Source: a virus
Virus record (IMG/VR): IMGVR_UViG_3300008266_000402
Span: 1 to 37,013 of that record
Strand: one strand, 5' to 3'
Length of the DNA: 37,013 nucleotides
Both the position numbers and the translations under genes were made by a program. Shown one piece after another: positions 36,914-37,013 of the stretch. Under the pieces are notes generated by a model. It saw only the letters and a list, made by a program, of their open reading frames with translations, searched no databases and was not told the origin of the DNA. Numbering within the stretch: position 1 is the stretch's first letter; every line of letters starts with the position of its first letter.

Positions 36914-37013
36914 ACTACCGCAGCAAACCCCTCTTGGAGGTCGTCCGAGTCTCGCCCTGCCAGCTCTGTGGGGCCCAGGACGGTACGGTGGTGGCAGCCC
37001 ACTCCAACCAGCA
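36910..37013 (+). CDS. Nuclease-like protein, YbcO/DUF1364 type (3' truncated)
   Basis: A GTG at 36910 overlaps the previous stop and the frame runs off the window end. The visible 34 residues are MNYRSKPLLEVVRVSPCQLC, then GAQDGTVVAAHSNQ. The pattern PCQxCG..DGTVVAAHSNQ is the start of the YbcO/DUF1364 family of HNH-like phage nucleases (Cys pair, then His). With rusA upstream this fits a late step of DNA processing. The catalytic core lies beyond the window, so only the N-terminal zinc-site residues can be judged. Confidence 0.75.
   Translation, partial: MNYRSKPLLEVVRVSPCQLCGAQDGTVVAAHSNQ

Overview
The window is a segment of a tailed double-stranded DNA phage, most likely short-tailed (podovirus-like) and infecting a Gram-negative bacterium. 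The short-tail reading comes from a SU10/P22-type adaptor protein, a P22 gp10-like tail nozzle protein, very large internal-virion-like proteins, and a virion protein with a lytic transglycosylase domain. The Gram-negative reading comes from an M15 peptidoglycan peptidase, a lipobox lipoprotein and a periplasmic Rap1a/Tai-like protein. Capsid, portal, terminase and polymerase genes are not visible and presumably lie outside both ends. No tRNA, rRNA, CRISPR, integrase or transposase was seen. Coding density is near total, and most neighbouring genes overlap by 1-4 bases (TAATG or ATGA) or abut.

Late region, + strand, 1-28687. It opens with the 3' end of a connector/adaptor-like gene and a small zinc-ribbon protein. 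Positions 671-12673 hold an array of tail-fibre and receptor-binding genes: a 1005-aa repeat-rich fibre, short fibre modules, two paralogous proteins built from about six repeats each, and a polyglycine adhesin-like protein. Three small chaperone-like genes (6860, 9325, 12200) each follow one of the large putative receptor-binding genes, so the array reads as three adhesin-plus-chaperone modules. Positions 12677-14842 look like a lysis region: several small membrane proteins, a GTA-type 3-TM holin and an M15 endopeptidase. After a DUF5872 gene, tail construction resumes with the adaptor (15246), a fibre-like protein (15881) and the nozzle (17155). Four large genes with features of internal or ejection proteins (19664-28687) follow, the last carrying the transglycosylase domain. 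A rho-independent terminator closes this transcript at 28721-28746.

Early/middle region. A leftward operon (28745-31423) encodes an SSB-like protein, a PD-(D/E)XK exonuclease, a lipoprotein and small unknown proteins. A compact divergent control region (31424-31534) contains sigma70-like promoter elements and a 9-bp inverted repeat. A rightward operon (31535 to the window end) starts with a YdaS/Cro-like regulator. It continues with a DUF1376 replication protein, an SF4 helicase, a PAPS-reductase-like PP-loop enzyme, a RusA Holliday-junction resolvase, many small unknown genes, a Rap1a/Tai-like exported protein, an HTH protein and the start of a YbcO/DUF1364-type nuclease. The layout is that of a phage with a bidirectional early switch. 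Whether it is temperate cannot be decided from this window.

The parts most worth a second look are the duplicated, mosaic receptor-binding array, the crowded membrane-protein lysis region with a possible 25-residue membrane peptide, the PP-loop enzyme inside a DNA-metabolism operon, and the Tai-like exported protein. All function calls are from reading the sequence and recalled family patterns; no database search was run.
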